From contig NZ_JANAVO010000002.1 of the NCBI RefSeq assembly GCF_024213555.1, forward strand, positions 1 through 64,000: a stretch of DNA of 64,000 nucleotides. The letters are read 5' to 3'. Positions 9,078 to 19,378 of this stretch are shown piece after piece. Under the pieces are notes generated by a model that was not told where the DNA came from, did not search any database, and worked only from the letters and a program-made list of their open reading frames with translations. The translations under genes and the position numbers were made by a program. The DNA comes from Allokutzneria sp. A3M-2-11 16 (lineage in GTDB: Bacteria; Actinomycetota; Actinomycetes; Mycobacteriales; Pseudonocardiaceae). Each line of letters begins with the position of its first letter. Position 1 is the stretch's first letter.

Positions 9078-10133
9078 GTGCGCAACGGCAGCAGTGTGAC
9101 GATTTACCAGGTCGCCCGAGCCGCAGGGGTCTCACCGAGCACGGTGTCCAACCTGCTCAACGGTCGGCCCGGTCGCATGCTGCCCGCGACCAAGCAGCGG
9201 GTGGAGGAGGCGATCGAACGCCTCGGCTACCGCCCCAACCGCACCGCGCGCCAGCTGCGGACCGGCCGCACGCAGGCGATCGGCTTGGTCGTGCCCTCGG
9301 TGGCGAACCCGTTCTGGGGGACATTCGCCCGGCACCTGGAGGGCTCGGCGCTCGCCGAGGACTACCACGTGCTGCTGTGCAACAGCGAGCGCGAGCCGGA
9401 GCGGGAGCGCCGCTACCTCGAACAGCTCTGGGACGACGGCATCCGCGGCGTCGTGCTGTGCTCGTCGCTGCCCTCGCTCGACCACGTCAAGCCGCTGCTG
9501 GAGGCGGGCCTGACCGTCGTCGCCTTCGACCGCACCGCCCAGGCGGGCGACCCCGAGACGCTGGTGAACATCAGCGTGGACAACGTCGTCGGCGCGCACC
9601 TGGTCACGCAGCACCTGCTGGGCCTGGGACACCGGCGGCTGGCCTACGTCTCCGGTTCGCTGCGCGCGGTGAACCGGCAGGAGCGCTACCGCGGCTACCT
9701 CTCCGCGATCGCCGAGGCGGGCCTGGACATGGCCGCGGCCAACGCCGAACTGTCCACTTCGGACGACCGCTACGGCGACCGGGACGCCGCCGAACTGGGC
9801 CGCGCCCGCACGGTGGAGCTGCTGAACTCGCCCAACCCGCCGACCGCGCTCGTCGCGATGAACGACATGTGCGCGCTCGGCGTCTGCGCGGGCGTCCGCG
9901 ACACCGGCCGCCAGGTCGGCGAGGACGTCTCGGTGGTCGGTTTCGACGACATCCTGCTCGCCGAACTGTGCGCGCCCGCGCTGACGACGGTGCGACAGCC
10001 CTTGGAGCGCATGGCGGCCGAGGCTTTCCAGCACCTGCGCACCGGCATCGAGGGCGGCGCGCCCGTCGCGGGCCGGTCGCTGCTCATCCGGCCGGAGCTG
10101 GTCGTGCGCGCCTCCACCGCTCCCCCGCGCTGA
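9078..10133 (+). CDS. LacI-family transcriptional regulator of the polyuronide locus
   Basis: About 351 residues from the GTG at 9078, chosen because GGGAGGGG lies 7 bases upstream and the LacI helix-turn-helix (TIYQVARAAGVSPSTVSNLL) then begins at residue 8. The hinge and a periplasmic-binding-protein-like effector domain follow (GLVVPSVANPFWG; VSVVGFDDILLAELCAPALT at the end). It is divergent from the transporter/lyase operon, so it most likely represses that operon until a uronide effector binds. This is the usual arrangement, inferred from position. Confidence 0.9.
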   Translation: MRNGSSVTIYQVARAAGVSPSTVSNLLNGRPGRMLPATKQRVEEAIERLGYRPNRTARQLRTGRTQAIGLVVPSVANPFWGTFARHLEGSALAEDYHVLLCNSEREPERERRYLEQLWDDGIRGVVLCSSLPSLDHVKPLLEAGLTVVAFDRTAQAGDPETLVNISVDNVVGAHLVTQHLLGLGHRRLAYVSGSLRAVNRQERYRGYLSAIAEAGLDMAAANAELSTSDDRYGDRDAAELGRARTVELLNSPNPPTALVAMNDMCALGVCAGVRDTGRQVGEDVSVVGFDDILLAELCAPALTTVRQPLERMAAEAFQHLRTGIEGGAPVAGRSLLIRPELVVRASTAPPR

Positions 10134-10266
10134 CGCTGGTCATGGCCCGGCTCCAATGGGCTTACGAGATGGGAACGGAGCACGGCGTTCCCGGCCCGGG
10201 CGGCGCACGCTGATCTCCTGACTCCAGACGGGTGACTCGGTTGCCGGTCCGACGGGAGGAGCTGCG

Positions 10267-11124
10267 ATGACGCCGTTCTGGGAGGCCACGTCCGGCAGGC
10301 TCCGCGACCGCGTGGCGCACGCCGGCGCGCCCGCGGTGATCTTCTGGCTCGGCGGGCTCGCGCTCGTCCCCGGCGGGCCCGCGTGGCTGGCCACCGTTCC
10401 CGGCGCCTTCCTGTTCGCGGGCGCGCTCGTCGGCTCGGCGGTGCTGGTGAACCAGGTGGCGCCGTTGGCGTTGCAAGTGCTCCAAGGCCCGTGGCCGGGG
10501 CCGCTGAAGGAGTTGTCCCGCAAGCGAACCGCGGAGCTGAGCGCGCGCGTGGAGGCCGACGAGCTGAAGTGGCACGAGCTGACCGCGGCGGTGAAGTCCG
10601 ATCTCGCCACCGACGAGGAACGCGCCGAGTACGTGGAGCTGGCGCGGCGGCTCAGCCGGTGCTCGGCCGATGTGGCCCAGCACCAGCCGACTCGGGTGGG
10701 CAACCTGCTCAGCGCGGCGCAGGCGCGGGTCGGCGAGAAGTACGGGCTGGACGCGGTGATCACCTGGCCCCGGCTGTGGCTGGTGCTGCCGAAGGCGGCG
10801 CGGGAGGAGCTCGCGGCGGCGCGCGCGGCGCTGCACTCCTCGGCGGCGACCCTGGTGTGGGCGGCGTTGTTCTGCGGCTTCACCTGGTGGTCGTGGTGGG
10901 CGCTGCCGATCGGCCTCGCGCTGATCGGGGTGACCGCGTGGTTCTGGGTGCCCTCGCGCGCGGCGAACTTCGCGGCGCTGTTCGAGTCCACCTACGACCT
11001 GCACCGGGCCGCGCTCTACGAACAGCTGCGCTGGCCGATGCCCCAGTCCTCTGTGGACGAACGCGAACAGGGCCGCGCGCTGACGAAGTACCTGCTCCGC
11101 GGCACCCGCCCCAGCTTCACCTGA
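10267..11124 (+). CDS. Conserved hypothetical membrane protein
   Basis: 285 residues, no named family recognised. Two hydrophobic hairpins are visible: residues about 20-62 (FWLGGLALVP ... FLFAGALVGSAVLV) and 198-222 (LVWAALFCGFTWWSWWALP). Between them lies a charged, largely helical cytoplasmic stretch (KRTAELSARVEADELKWHEL) and a VGNLLSAAQARVGEKYGLD segment. The latter recurs in uncharacterised actinobacterial membrane proteins, as far as I recall. GGAGG lies just before the ATG. It ends 14 bases before a long inverted repeat shared with the convergent regulator. Confidence 0.65.
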   Translation: MTPFWEATSGRLRDRVAHAGAPAVIFWLGGLALVPGGPAWLATVPGAFLFAGALVGSAVLVNQVAPLALQVLQGPWPGPLKELSRKRTAELSARVEADELKWHELTAAVKSDLATDEERAEYVELARRLSRCSADVAQHQPTRVGNLLSAAQARVGEKYGLDAVITWPRLWLVLPKAAREELAAARAALHSSAATLVWAALFCGFTWWSWWALPIGLALIGVTAWFWVPSRAANFAALFESTYDLHRAALYEQLRWPMPQSSVDEREQGRALTKYLLRGTRPSFT

Positions 11125-11137
11125 CCTCCCAGCCGGG

Positions 11138-11197
11138 TACGTACCCAATGCGGCATTCGTTACGTCTGACGAAACAAATGCCACATTGGGTACGTAA
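11138..11197. terminator. Long inverted repeat, probable bidirectional terminator
   Basis: Two arms of about 25 nt (11138-11162 and 11173-11197) pair with three C/T or G/T differences, each G:U compatible on one strand, around a 10-nt loop. The core is TACCCAATG...CATTGGGTA, with TACGTA at each outer end. It sits exactly between the convergent 3' ends of the membrane-protein gene and the AfsR-like gene. It is AT-richer than its surroundings. I found no second copy in the window. Confidence 0.7.
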
Positions 11198-11208
11198 GCG
11201 CTGCGGGA

Positions 11209-13041
11209 TCAGTGCTGGGCACCGATCGGGTCGGCCTCCGCCATGGCCTGGGCGGTCAGGCGCAGCAGCGGCGGGAAGCGGTAGCGGAACCAGCCCGCGA
11301 AGTCCGCGGCGCCGCCGGTTTCGGGGATCGCCAGGTGGAACTCGACCAAGCGCTCCAGCACCGACTCCGCGTGGTACTCGTCGAGGTTGAGCAGCTTCGC
11401 CGCGTCCTCCAGCGGCAACGGCTCCTTGGCGTGCGGGGCGAGCGCGAGGAACGCGGCGCGGGCGTCGGCGTCCAGCTCGGCGACGCTGGCCTCCACGCTC
11501 GCGCGCACGTCCAGCTTGCCGCTGGTCAGCTCGCGCAACCGCTGGTCCTCCGCGGCCAGCCGCTCCACCAGCCGGGCCACCGACCAGTGCGGGCGCAGCG
11601 CCAGCCGGGTCGCGGCCGCGAGGATCGCCAGCGGGGACCCGCCGCACAGCCGCAGCAACGCCGCGGCGGCCGCGTCGTCCCGGCCCGCCCTGGGCTGGCC
11701 GATCACCGAGACCAGCAGGTCGGTGCTCTCGCCAGGGCTCAGCGGCGGCAGGTCGAGCATCAGCCCGACGCTGCGCCAGTGCAGCCTGCGGCGGCAGCTG
11801 ACGATCACCGCGCAGCGCTGGCCGGTCGGCACCAGCGGCGCGACCTGGCCGGTGCTGGTGGCGTTGTCCAGCACCACCAGCAGCTTGCGCTGCGCCGTCC
11901 AGCTGCGGAAGAGCTGGCTGCGTTCCTCCAGCGTCGCGGGCAGCGGGATGTGCGGGCCGCGCAGCGCGCGCAGGAACCCCGCGAGCACCTCGGCGGGCTC
12001 AGTGGTCGCCAGGTCCGCGTAGAGCTGGCCCTGGGAGAACCGCGCCCGCACCCGGTTGGCGGCGTGGATGCAGAACGCCGACTTGCCCGAGCCGGGGGGC
12101 CCGGTCACCGTCACCACGGGCGGCGCGGAGGACGGCGGGCGCAGCATCAGCGCCTCCACCTTGCCCAGCTCGTCGGACCGGCCGATGAAGGCGGGCAGGT
12201 CCGGCGGGAGCTGCGCGGGCGGTTCGCCCCAGCCGGCGTCCCGGCCGCTCTCCCGGACCACGGTCAGCCCGCTCGGCGTGGACTCGGTGTGGTCCGCCCC
12301 GCCCGCCAGCAGCGAGCGGTGCAACTTCTGCAGTTCGGGGCCGGGCTCGATGCCGAGCTTGGCGACCAGGGTGGAGCGGATGGTCTGGAACACCCGCAGC
12401 GCCTCGGAGCGGCGGCCCGCGCGGTGCAGCGCGAGCATCAGCTTGCCGTGCAGGCCCTCGTGCGTGGGGTACTGCCGGACGAGCGTGCCCAGCTCGGCGA
12501 TCAGCTGGTGGTGCCGCCCGAGCAGCAGGTCCACCTCCATGCGCTGCTCGGTGACGCTGCTGCGGCTCTCCTCGAGCCGGGCGATGTGCGTCTTGAGCAC
12601 CGGCCCCGGCTGGACGTCGCTGAGCGCGGAACCGCGCCACACCGCGAGCGCCGAGCGCAGCGAGTCGGCCGCGTTCTCGTACATCCCGCTCTCCAGCTCG
12701 GCCCGCCCGCGCTGGGCCAGCTCGGCGAAGTGCTGGACGTCCAGCGACTCCGACGGCAGGTCGAGGGAGTACCCGACGCGGTGCGTGCGCAGCACCGAGT
12801 CGGCCAGCTCGGCCCGCTCGGAGCTGGCCAGGATCTTGCGCAGGTGCGAGACGTAGGTCTGCAGCGTGGTGTTCGCCTTGGACGGCGGCCGAGGTCCCCA
12901 CAGCTCCTCCATGAAGGACTCGGTCCGGACCACGCTGTTGGCGTTGACCGCGAGGAGGGCGAAGACCTGACGCATCTTCGGCGGGGTCGGCGTGATGGCG
13001 ACGCCACCACGCAGGACCTCGAACTGGCCGAGCACGCGCAC
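11209..13041 (-). CDS. AfsR/SARP-family regulator with BTAD and NB-ARC domains
   Basis: 610 residues. Residues 1-95 form an OmpR-type winged helix (PPKMRQVFALLAVNANSVV ... LQTYVSHLRKIL). Residues 100-245 are the bacterial transcriptional activation domain. An NB-ARC ATPase follows with Walker A GPPGSGKSA (about 320) and a KLLVVLDN Walker B. The C-terminal TPR array of full AfsR is missing, the protein ending soon after the NB-ARC winged helix. Such proteins activate specialised-metabolite genes, but no biosynthetic cluster is adjacent, so the target is unknown. GTG start; the best GGAGG lies 14 bases upstream, which leaves the start uncertain. Confidence 0.85.
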   Translation of the reverse strand: MRVLGQFEVLRGGVAITPTPPKMRQVFALLAVNANSVVRTESFMEELWGPRPPSKANTTLQTYVSHLRKILASSERAELADSVLRTHRVGYSLDLPSESLDVQHFAELAQRGRAELESGMYENAADSLRSALAVWRGSALSDVQPGPVLKTHIARLEESRSSVTEQRMEVDLLLGRHHQLIAELGTLVRQYPTHEGLHGKLMLALHRAGRRSEALRVFQTIRSTLVAKLGIEPGPELQKLHRSLLAGGADHTESTPSGLTVVRESGRDAGWGEPPAQLPPDLPAFIGRSDELGKVEALMLRPPSSAPPVVTVTGPPGSGKSAFCIHAANRVRARFSQGQLYADLATTEPAEVLAGFLRALRGPHIPLPATLEERSQLFRSWTAQRKLLVVLDNATSTGQVAPLVPTGQRCAVIVSCRRRLHWRSVGLMLDLPPLSPGESTDLLVSVIGQPRAGRDDAAAAALLRLCGGSPLAILAAATRLALRPHWSVARLVERLAAEDQRLRELTSGKLDVRASVEASVAELDADARAAFLALAPHAKEPLPLEDAAKLLNLDEYHAESVLERLVEFHLAIPETGGAADFAGWFRYRFPPLLRLTAQAMAEADPIGAQH

Positions 13042-13441
13042 TTCGATGATCTCAACCTCCGCTCAGCAGGATCGCACTTGGTATACCGCAGAGTCCTCCC
13101 ACCGTAGAAGGAGAAGATGGAGAAGAATCAACGCGGGGTAAACAGTTCGTCGGACGTGCGATGGCAGTCGACGAACGGTGTCCAGGGACTTTAATACCCT
13201 AACTCCATCGGGTGAAAACCGGCCCCTGACCAGCAGTAATTCCGTTACTCCACCGATCGTGTCGGCATGCGCCCGGCTGTAGCCGCCCGCTCGCTTGCCG
13301 CACAACCACGGCCCTTTGTCCCCAACAACTTGAAATCGCTTGGCCCGGTCCTGGCCGGCAGTAAGGGCCACCCGTGTATCGAACTAATCTGTTTTGTCGT
13401 TCGTTGGAGCGACGCAAAACGGCGGGGACGAGACTTCGGTC
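13042..13441. other. 400-base non-coding gap: promoter of the AfsR-like gene and 3' region of the hydrolase gene
   Basis: I see no supported gene. It is AT-richer than its surroundings. An 8-bp inverted repeat (GTTCGTCG, 13145-13152, and CGACGAAC, 13169-13176) lies about 105 bases upstream of the regulator start and could be an operator. Near the right end, GTTTTG...CAAAAC (13391-13420) and a 5-bp stem with a TTCG loop (13430-13443, reaching into the hydrolase stop codon) look like 3'-end structures for the gene on the right. Confidence 0.4.
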
Positions 13442-14278
13442 TCAACCCGTGATCGTTCCCGCCATTCGGGACAGCACCGCGTGCGCGACGGCCTCGGGGG
13501 CCTCGTCCGGGATCCAGTGGCTGATCCCGTCCAGCACGCGCAGCTCGTAGGGCGCGTCGACGAACTCCGCGCACTTGCGCGCGCCGGCCTCGCCCAGCGC
13601 GATGTCCGCGGTGCTCCAGATGTAGGTGGTCGGCACCCGCGCGGGCGGCACCGCGGCGCGCTCGCCGGGCACCGCGGCCCGGTACCAGTTCAACGCGGCG
13701 GTGAGCACGCCCGGCTCGGTCATCGCGCGCACGTGGATCTCGGTGTCCTCCAACGGCAACGCCGTGCCGAAGACCTTGTACAGCGACTCGGCTTCGTTGG
13801 CCAGCAACACCTCTTCCGCCTTGCCCGCCGTGCGGAACAGGTGGATGTACTCCGAGCGCTTGGCCTGGTCCGGGTCGTTGGCGCGGGCCCAGGCGAAGGC
13901 GGCGGGATGCGGCACCGACACCGCCGTCAGCGTCCGCACGCGCTCCGGGTGCCCGATCGCGGTCGACCACGCGACGATGGCGCCCCAGTCGTGCCCGACG
14001 AGGTGGAAGGAGCCCAGCCCGAGCGCGTCGGCGATCCCGATCACGTCGCGGACCAGGTTCGGCACCGCGTAGTCGGCGACGTCCGCGGGCCGCGCGCCCG
14101 GGGAGTACCCGCGCTGGTTGGGCGCGTACGTGCGCAACCCGGCCGCGTTGAGCAGCGCGGTGACCCGGTGCCAGCTGTGCGCGGTCTGCGGGAAGCCGTG
14201 CAGCAGCAGCACGGGCTCGCCCGACTCGGGCCCGGAGGCGACGACGTCGAAGGTGAGCTCGCCGAGTTGGATCTCCAT
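13442..14278 (-). CDS. Alpha/beta hydrolase, epoxide-hydrolase-like
   Basis: 278 residues from ATG 14278. The oxyanion HGFPQT motif, the nucleophile elbow GHDWGA (Asp nucleophile) and a late GISHW His are the pattern of soluble epoxide hydrolases and haloalkane dehalogenases. The Asp nucleophile argues against a simple esterase. It is followed 10 bases upstream by the stop of an HxlR regulator, so the two probably share a transcript. Natural substrate unknown; detoxification is a reasonable guess. Confidence 0.8.
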   Translation of the reverse strand: MEIQLGELTFDVVASGPESGEPVLLLHGFPQTAHSWHRVTALLNAAGLRTYAPNQRGYSPGARPADVADYAVPNLVRDVIGIADALGLGSFHLVGHDWGAIVAWSTAIGHPERVRTLTAVSVPHPAAFAWARANDPDQAKRSEYIHLFRTAGKAEEVLLANEAESLYKVFGTALPLEDTEIHVRAMTEPGVLTAALNWYRAAVPGERAAVPPARVPTTYIWSTADIALGEAGARKCAEFVDAPYELRVLDGISHWIPDEAPEAVAHAVLSRMAGTITG

Positions 14279-14288
14279 GCGCCCCAAG

Positions 14289-14744
14289 CTATCGGTTGGA
14301 GCCCGGCCCCGGGAGTAGCTCGATGTCGGTGGCGCGCATCGGCTCGCCGCAAGCGGAGCAGCACGGTTCGACGTGGGCGATCTCGCCGCACGCGCGGTGG
14401 CGGTAGAGCACCGGCGGCCCGGCCTCACCCGCGGTCCACTTGTCGCCCCAGCGCACCATCACCGTGAGCAGATCGCAGAGTTCGGCGCCCTTCCCGGTGA
14501 GCACGTACTCGTACCGCGGCGGGCGGCTGGAGTACTCGCGCCGCTCCAGCACCTCCTGGTCGACCAACCACTTCAGCCGCTCGGCCAGCACCTTGCGGGA
14601 GATGCCGAGGTCCTGCTGGATCTGCTCGAACCGGGTCATGCCCACGTAGACGTCGCGCAGGATCAGCGGCGACCACGGTTCCCCAATCACGTCGAGGGTG
14701 CGCGCGATCGAGCACGCCATGTCGCCGAACCGGGTCCGTTGCAC
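14289..14744 (-). CDS. HxlR-family transcriptional regulator
   Basis: About 151 residues. I chose GTG 14744 because it gives VQRTRFGDMACSIARTLDVI, matching the usual N-terminus of this family, including the conserved Cys that senses oxidants or electrophiles in HxlR/HypR-type proteins. The winged helix (GMTRFEQIQQDLGISRKVLAERL) follows. The C-terminus carries a four-Cys zinc-ribbon-like tail (YRHRACGEIAHVEPCCSACG). It is divergent from a DUF899 gene with two palindromes in between, and it leads the hydrolase gene. Confidence 0.85.
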   Translation of the reverse strand: MQRTRFGDMACSIARTLDVIGEPWSPLILRDVYVGMTRFEQIQQDLGISRKVLAERLKWLVDQEVLERREYSSRPPRYEYVLTGKGAELCDLLTVMVRWGDKWTAGEAGPPVLYRHRACGEIAHVEPCCSACGEPMRATDIELLPGPGSNR

Positions 14745-14756
14745 CACACGATCATA

Positions 14757-14804
14757 GTTCCCTAAGGGAACGTTCTGCGCTACAGTCAGTTCCCTCAAGG
14801 AACT
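14757..14804. promoter_or_regulatory. Paired palindromic operators for the HxlR regulator
   Basis: Site 1 (14757-14771) is GTTCCCTAAGGGAAC, seven matching bases on each side of one central base. Site 2 (14788-14804) is AGTTCC-ctcaa-GGAACT. Both share the half-site GTTCC/GGAAC, and their centres are 32 bases apart, close to three helical turns. The pair fills the divergent HxlR/DUF899 promoter gap, and site 2 abuts the GGAGG of the DUF899 gene. This is the geometry expected of a redox-responsive autorepressor. Confidence 0.7.
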
Positions 14805-14815
14805 TGGAGGTTGTG

Positions 14816-15469
14816 ATGAGCCGTCCCGCCGTGGTCTCGGTCCAGGAGTGGCGCGCCGCCCGCGACGCCCTGCTGGTGAAGGAGAAGGAGCACACCCGCG
14901 CCCTCGACGCACTCGCGGCCGAACGGCGCAGGCTGCCGATGGTCCGCCTCGACCCCGGCTACCGGTTCACCGCGCCGGACGGCTCAGGCGTCGACTTCGC
15001 CGACCTGTTCGACGGCCGCCGCCAGCTGGTCGTCTACCACTTCATGCTGCACCCCGGCAGCGACCACGTCTGCGACGGCTGCTCGTCGTTCACCGACAAC
15101 CTCGCGGACCAGTCGCACCTCAACGCCCGCGACACCACGCTCGCCCTGATGTCACCCGCGTCGCAGGAGCAGATCTCGTTGGTGCGCAAGCGGTTCGGCT
15201 GGACCACGCCCTGGTACTCGGCCTTCGGCAGCACGTTCTACGACGACCTGGAGCTGGGCGGGGGCTTCGGGGTGAGCGTCTTCCTCCGCGACGGCGACGA
15301 GATCTTCCGCAGCTACTACACCTCCGGCCGCGGCGTGGACCGCCTCCGCATGGACTTCAACCTGCTGGACCTCACCCCGTACGGCAGGCAGGAGACGTGG
15401 GAGGACTCCCCGGAAGGCTGGCCCCAGACGCCCACCATGCAATGGCTCCGCCACCGCGACGAGTACTGA
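14816..15469 (+). CDS. DUF899 thioredoxin-like protein
   Basis: 217 residues from ATG 14816, with GGAGG six bases upstream. Typical DUF899 features: SVQEWRAARDALLVKEKEHT at the start, LVVYHFMLHPGSDHVCDGCS with a C-x-x-C pair (about residues 82-85) in a thioredoxin-like fold, and DLTPYGRQETWEDSP near the end. The family is predicted to be a dithiol oxidoreductase, but its reaction is not established to my knowledge. Control by an adjacent HxlR protein suggests induction by oxidants or electrophiles. Confidence 0.85.
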   Translation: MSRPAVVSVQEWRAARDALLVKEKEHTRALDALAAERRRLPMVRLDPGYRFTAPDGSGVDFADLFDGRRQLVVYHFMLHPGSDHVCDGCSSFTDNLADQSHLNARDTTLALMSPASQEQISLVRKRFGWTTPWYSAFGSTFYDDLELGGGFGVSVFLRDGDEIFRSYYTSGRGVDRLRMDFNLLDLTPYGRQETWEDSPEGWPQTPTMQWLRHRDEY

Positions 15470-15498
15470 GCCCCATCCCCACCCACCACCGTCGCTTT

Positions 15499-15563
15499 TC
15501 CCGTTTCGTACTCTTGCCGGGATTTGGGAGCGCTCTCTTCCCCGCTAAGAGTACGAAACGGGA
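15499..15563. repeat. Type B intergenic inverted-repeat element, copy 1
   Basis: Perfect 17-bp arms at 15499-15515 and 15547-15563 (TCCCGTTTCGTACTCTT and its complement) surround a core with a central GAGCGCTC. It lies between the convergent ends of the DUF899 and DHOD-like genes, so it may terminate both. A second copy at 42987-43048 has the same arms and the same immediate flanks, but its core (15522-15539 here) is in reverse orientation. Confidence 0.8.
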
Positions 15564-15625
15564 TTGGTTTGGACCACCTCAGCCGATGTGGAGGGGAGCA
15601 GGGGCGGGGTGGGCACGAGGGGAGT

Positions 15626-16590
15626 TTAGCGCGGGGGCGGGGTGTAGCTCTCGATTTTGGTGAGCAGGCGGCGGATGCGGAGCGCGTGCAAGGGCGAGAG
15701 GGCGTAGCCGGGGTAGCTGGCGAACCACGACGCGCTGCCGAGGCTCACCGCGTCCGCGCCCGCCCAGAAGTACTCCCGGCAGTCGTCGAAGGTGCGGATG
15801 CCCCCGGTCGCGATGATCGGCAGCGTCACCCCGGCCTCGCGCAGCTCGGACACCACGCGCAGCCCGATCGGCTTGATCGCGCGGCCGGAGACGCCGCCGT
15901 AGCGGTTGGCCAGCCACGGCTTGCCCGTGCGAGGGTCCAGCCGCAGACCCTTCACGGTGTTGATCGCGGTCAGCCCGGAGACCCCGTGCTCGGCAGCCAA
16001 CCTGGCGTGGCCGAGGTAGTCGTAGTCGGGCGACAGCTTGAGGATCACCGGGTGGGTGCTGCGCGGAACGGCCTCGGCCAGCACCGCGCCGATGATCTTG
16101 TTGAAGTCGAAGTTCACGTTGTGGCAGGACACGTTGAGCTCGACGGCGGCGATCTCGCCCGCGGGGACGGCGGCGTTCACCTTGTCCACCAGGGTGACGA
16201 ACTCCTCCGCGGAGAACCCGCCGAGCGAGATGATCGTGCGCTGCCCCCGGGTGCGCGGGAAGTAGTCGCGGAGGTAGGCGTCGATGCCGACGTTGCACCA
16301 GCCGAAAGCGTTGAGCCAGCCGGTGTCGGTCTGCCGCAGCACCGTGCCGTAGCGCTTCAGCAGACCGGGCAGCTCGCGCACCGGCCACACGTCGCGGGTG
16401 GTGAAGTGCCCCTCGCGCGGCTCGACGGTGACGGTCCGCGCGGTGACGGCGCCGAAACGCTCCAGCGGGACGAACTTCGAGATCGGGCTCATCCCGTACG
16501 GCACGAGCGAGGAGTTGGACACGCCGTAGCCCAGCAGGCTCGACGACGTCACCAACCGGTTGCGCAGAACGATATCGCCGAGCCGGACAG

Positions 16591-16594
<4 letters not shown>
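15626..16594 (-). CDS. Dihydroorotate-dehydrogenase-like flavoprotein
   Basis: 322 residues from GTG 16594, which overlaps the upstream stop as GTGA. A TIM-barrel FMN enzyme of the class 1 DHOD/PreA type: ELNVSCHNVNFDFN, VILKLSPDYDYLGH, YGGVSGRAIKP and IIATGGIRTFDDCREYFWAGADAVSLGS (phosphate loop). No pyrD is present among the pyr genes of this window. However, this gene rides at the end of the riboflavin operon and its substrate is not evident, so I do not call it pyrD. It may use FMN supplied by the pathway encoded upstream. Confidence 0.7.
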
Positions 16595-18712
<2,118 letters not shown>

Positions 18713-18777
18713 CGGGCCTCCTTGCTCAGTGCTGCCCATTGTCCCCCACTCAGCGGTGCCCATCGGGGCGGTGTTCG

Positions 18778-19371
18778 TCACTTGGACGACAGGTGCGGGG
18801 CGGCGAGGCGCTCGACGTACTTGGCGACCACGTCGACCTCCAGGTTCACCACGTCACCGGGCTCGCGGCGGCCGAGCGTGGTCAGCTCCAGGGTGGTCGG
18901 GATCAGCGCGATGCTGAACTCGTCGGTGCCCGCGCGCACCACGGTCAGCGAGACGCCGTCCACCGCGATCGAGCCCTTCTCCACCACGTACCTGGCCAGG
19001 TTCTCCGGCATCGCGAACCGGGTCAGCCCGGAGGCGTCGCGGGAGAGCAGCGTCCCGGTGCCGTCGACGTGGCCCTGCATGATGTGGCCGCCGAGGCGCT
19101 GACCCGCGGCGACCGCGCGTTCGAGGTTGACGACCTGGCCCGCCTCGGCCTTGGCCAGGCTGGAGCGCTGCAACGTCTCGTGCACGACGTCGACGGTGAA
19201 CGCGCCGTCGGTGACGTCGACGACCGTGAGGCACACGCCGTTCACCGCGATCGAGTCACCGTGCTTGGCGTCGGAGGTCACCAGCGGCCCGTGCACGGTC
19301 AGGCGCGCGGAGTTCGCGGCGTGCTCCACCGCGGTGATCCTGCCCAGTTCCTCGACGATTCCGGTGAACAT
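18778..19371 (-). CDS. ribE: Riboflavin synthase alpha chain
   Basis: 197 residues built from two lumazine-binding repeats, each with a G-D-S-I-A-V-N/D-G-V-S/C-L-T-V core ([34 protein letters not shown]) and the start [10 protein letters not shown]. It dismutates two lumazines to riboflavin. It lies 7 bases after ribD and 65 bases before ribBA. No FMN riboswitch-like structure is evident in that 65-base gap. Confidence 0.95.
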   Translation of the reverse strand: MFTGIVEELGRITAVEHAANSARLTVHGPLVTSDAKHGDSIAVNGVCLTVVDVTDGAFTVDVVHETLQRSSLAKAEAGQVVNLERAVAAGQRLGGHIMQGHVDGTGTLLSRDASGLTRFAMPENLARYVVEKGSIAVDGVSLTVVRAGTDEFSIALIPTTLELTTLGRREPGDVVNLEVDVVAKYVERLAAPHLSSK

Positions 19372-19378
19372 GGTCCTC

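Noticed and set aside
13063-13452. Short open frames in the AfsR-like upstream gap
   Set aside because: They overlap one another in several frames, lack ribosome binding sites and show no recognisable protein features.
18713-18777. Possible FMN riboswitch before ribBA
   Set aside because: Only 65 bases are available and no multi-stem pattern is seen; the start is explained by a normal AAGGAGG site.
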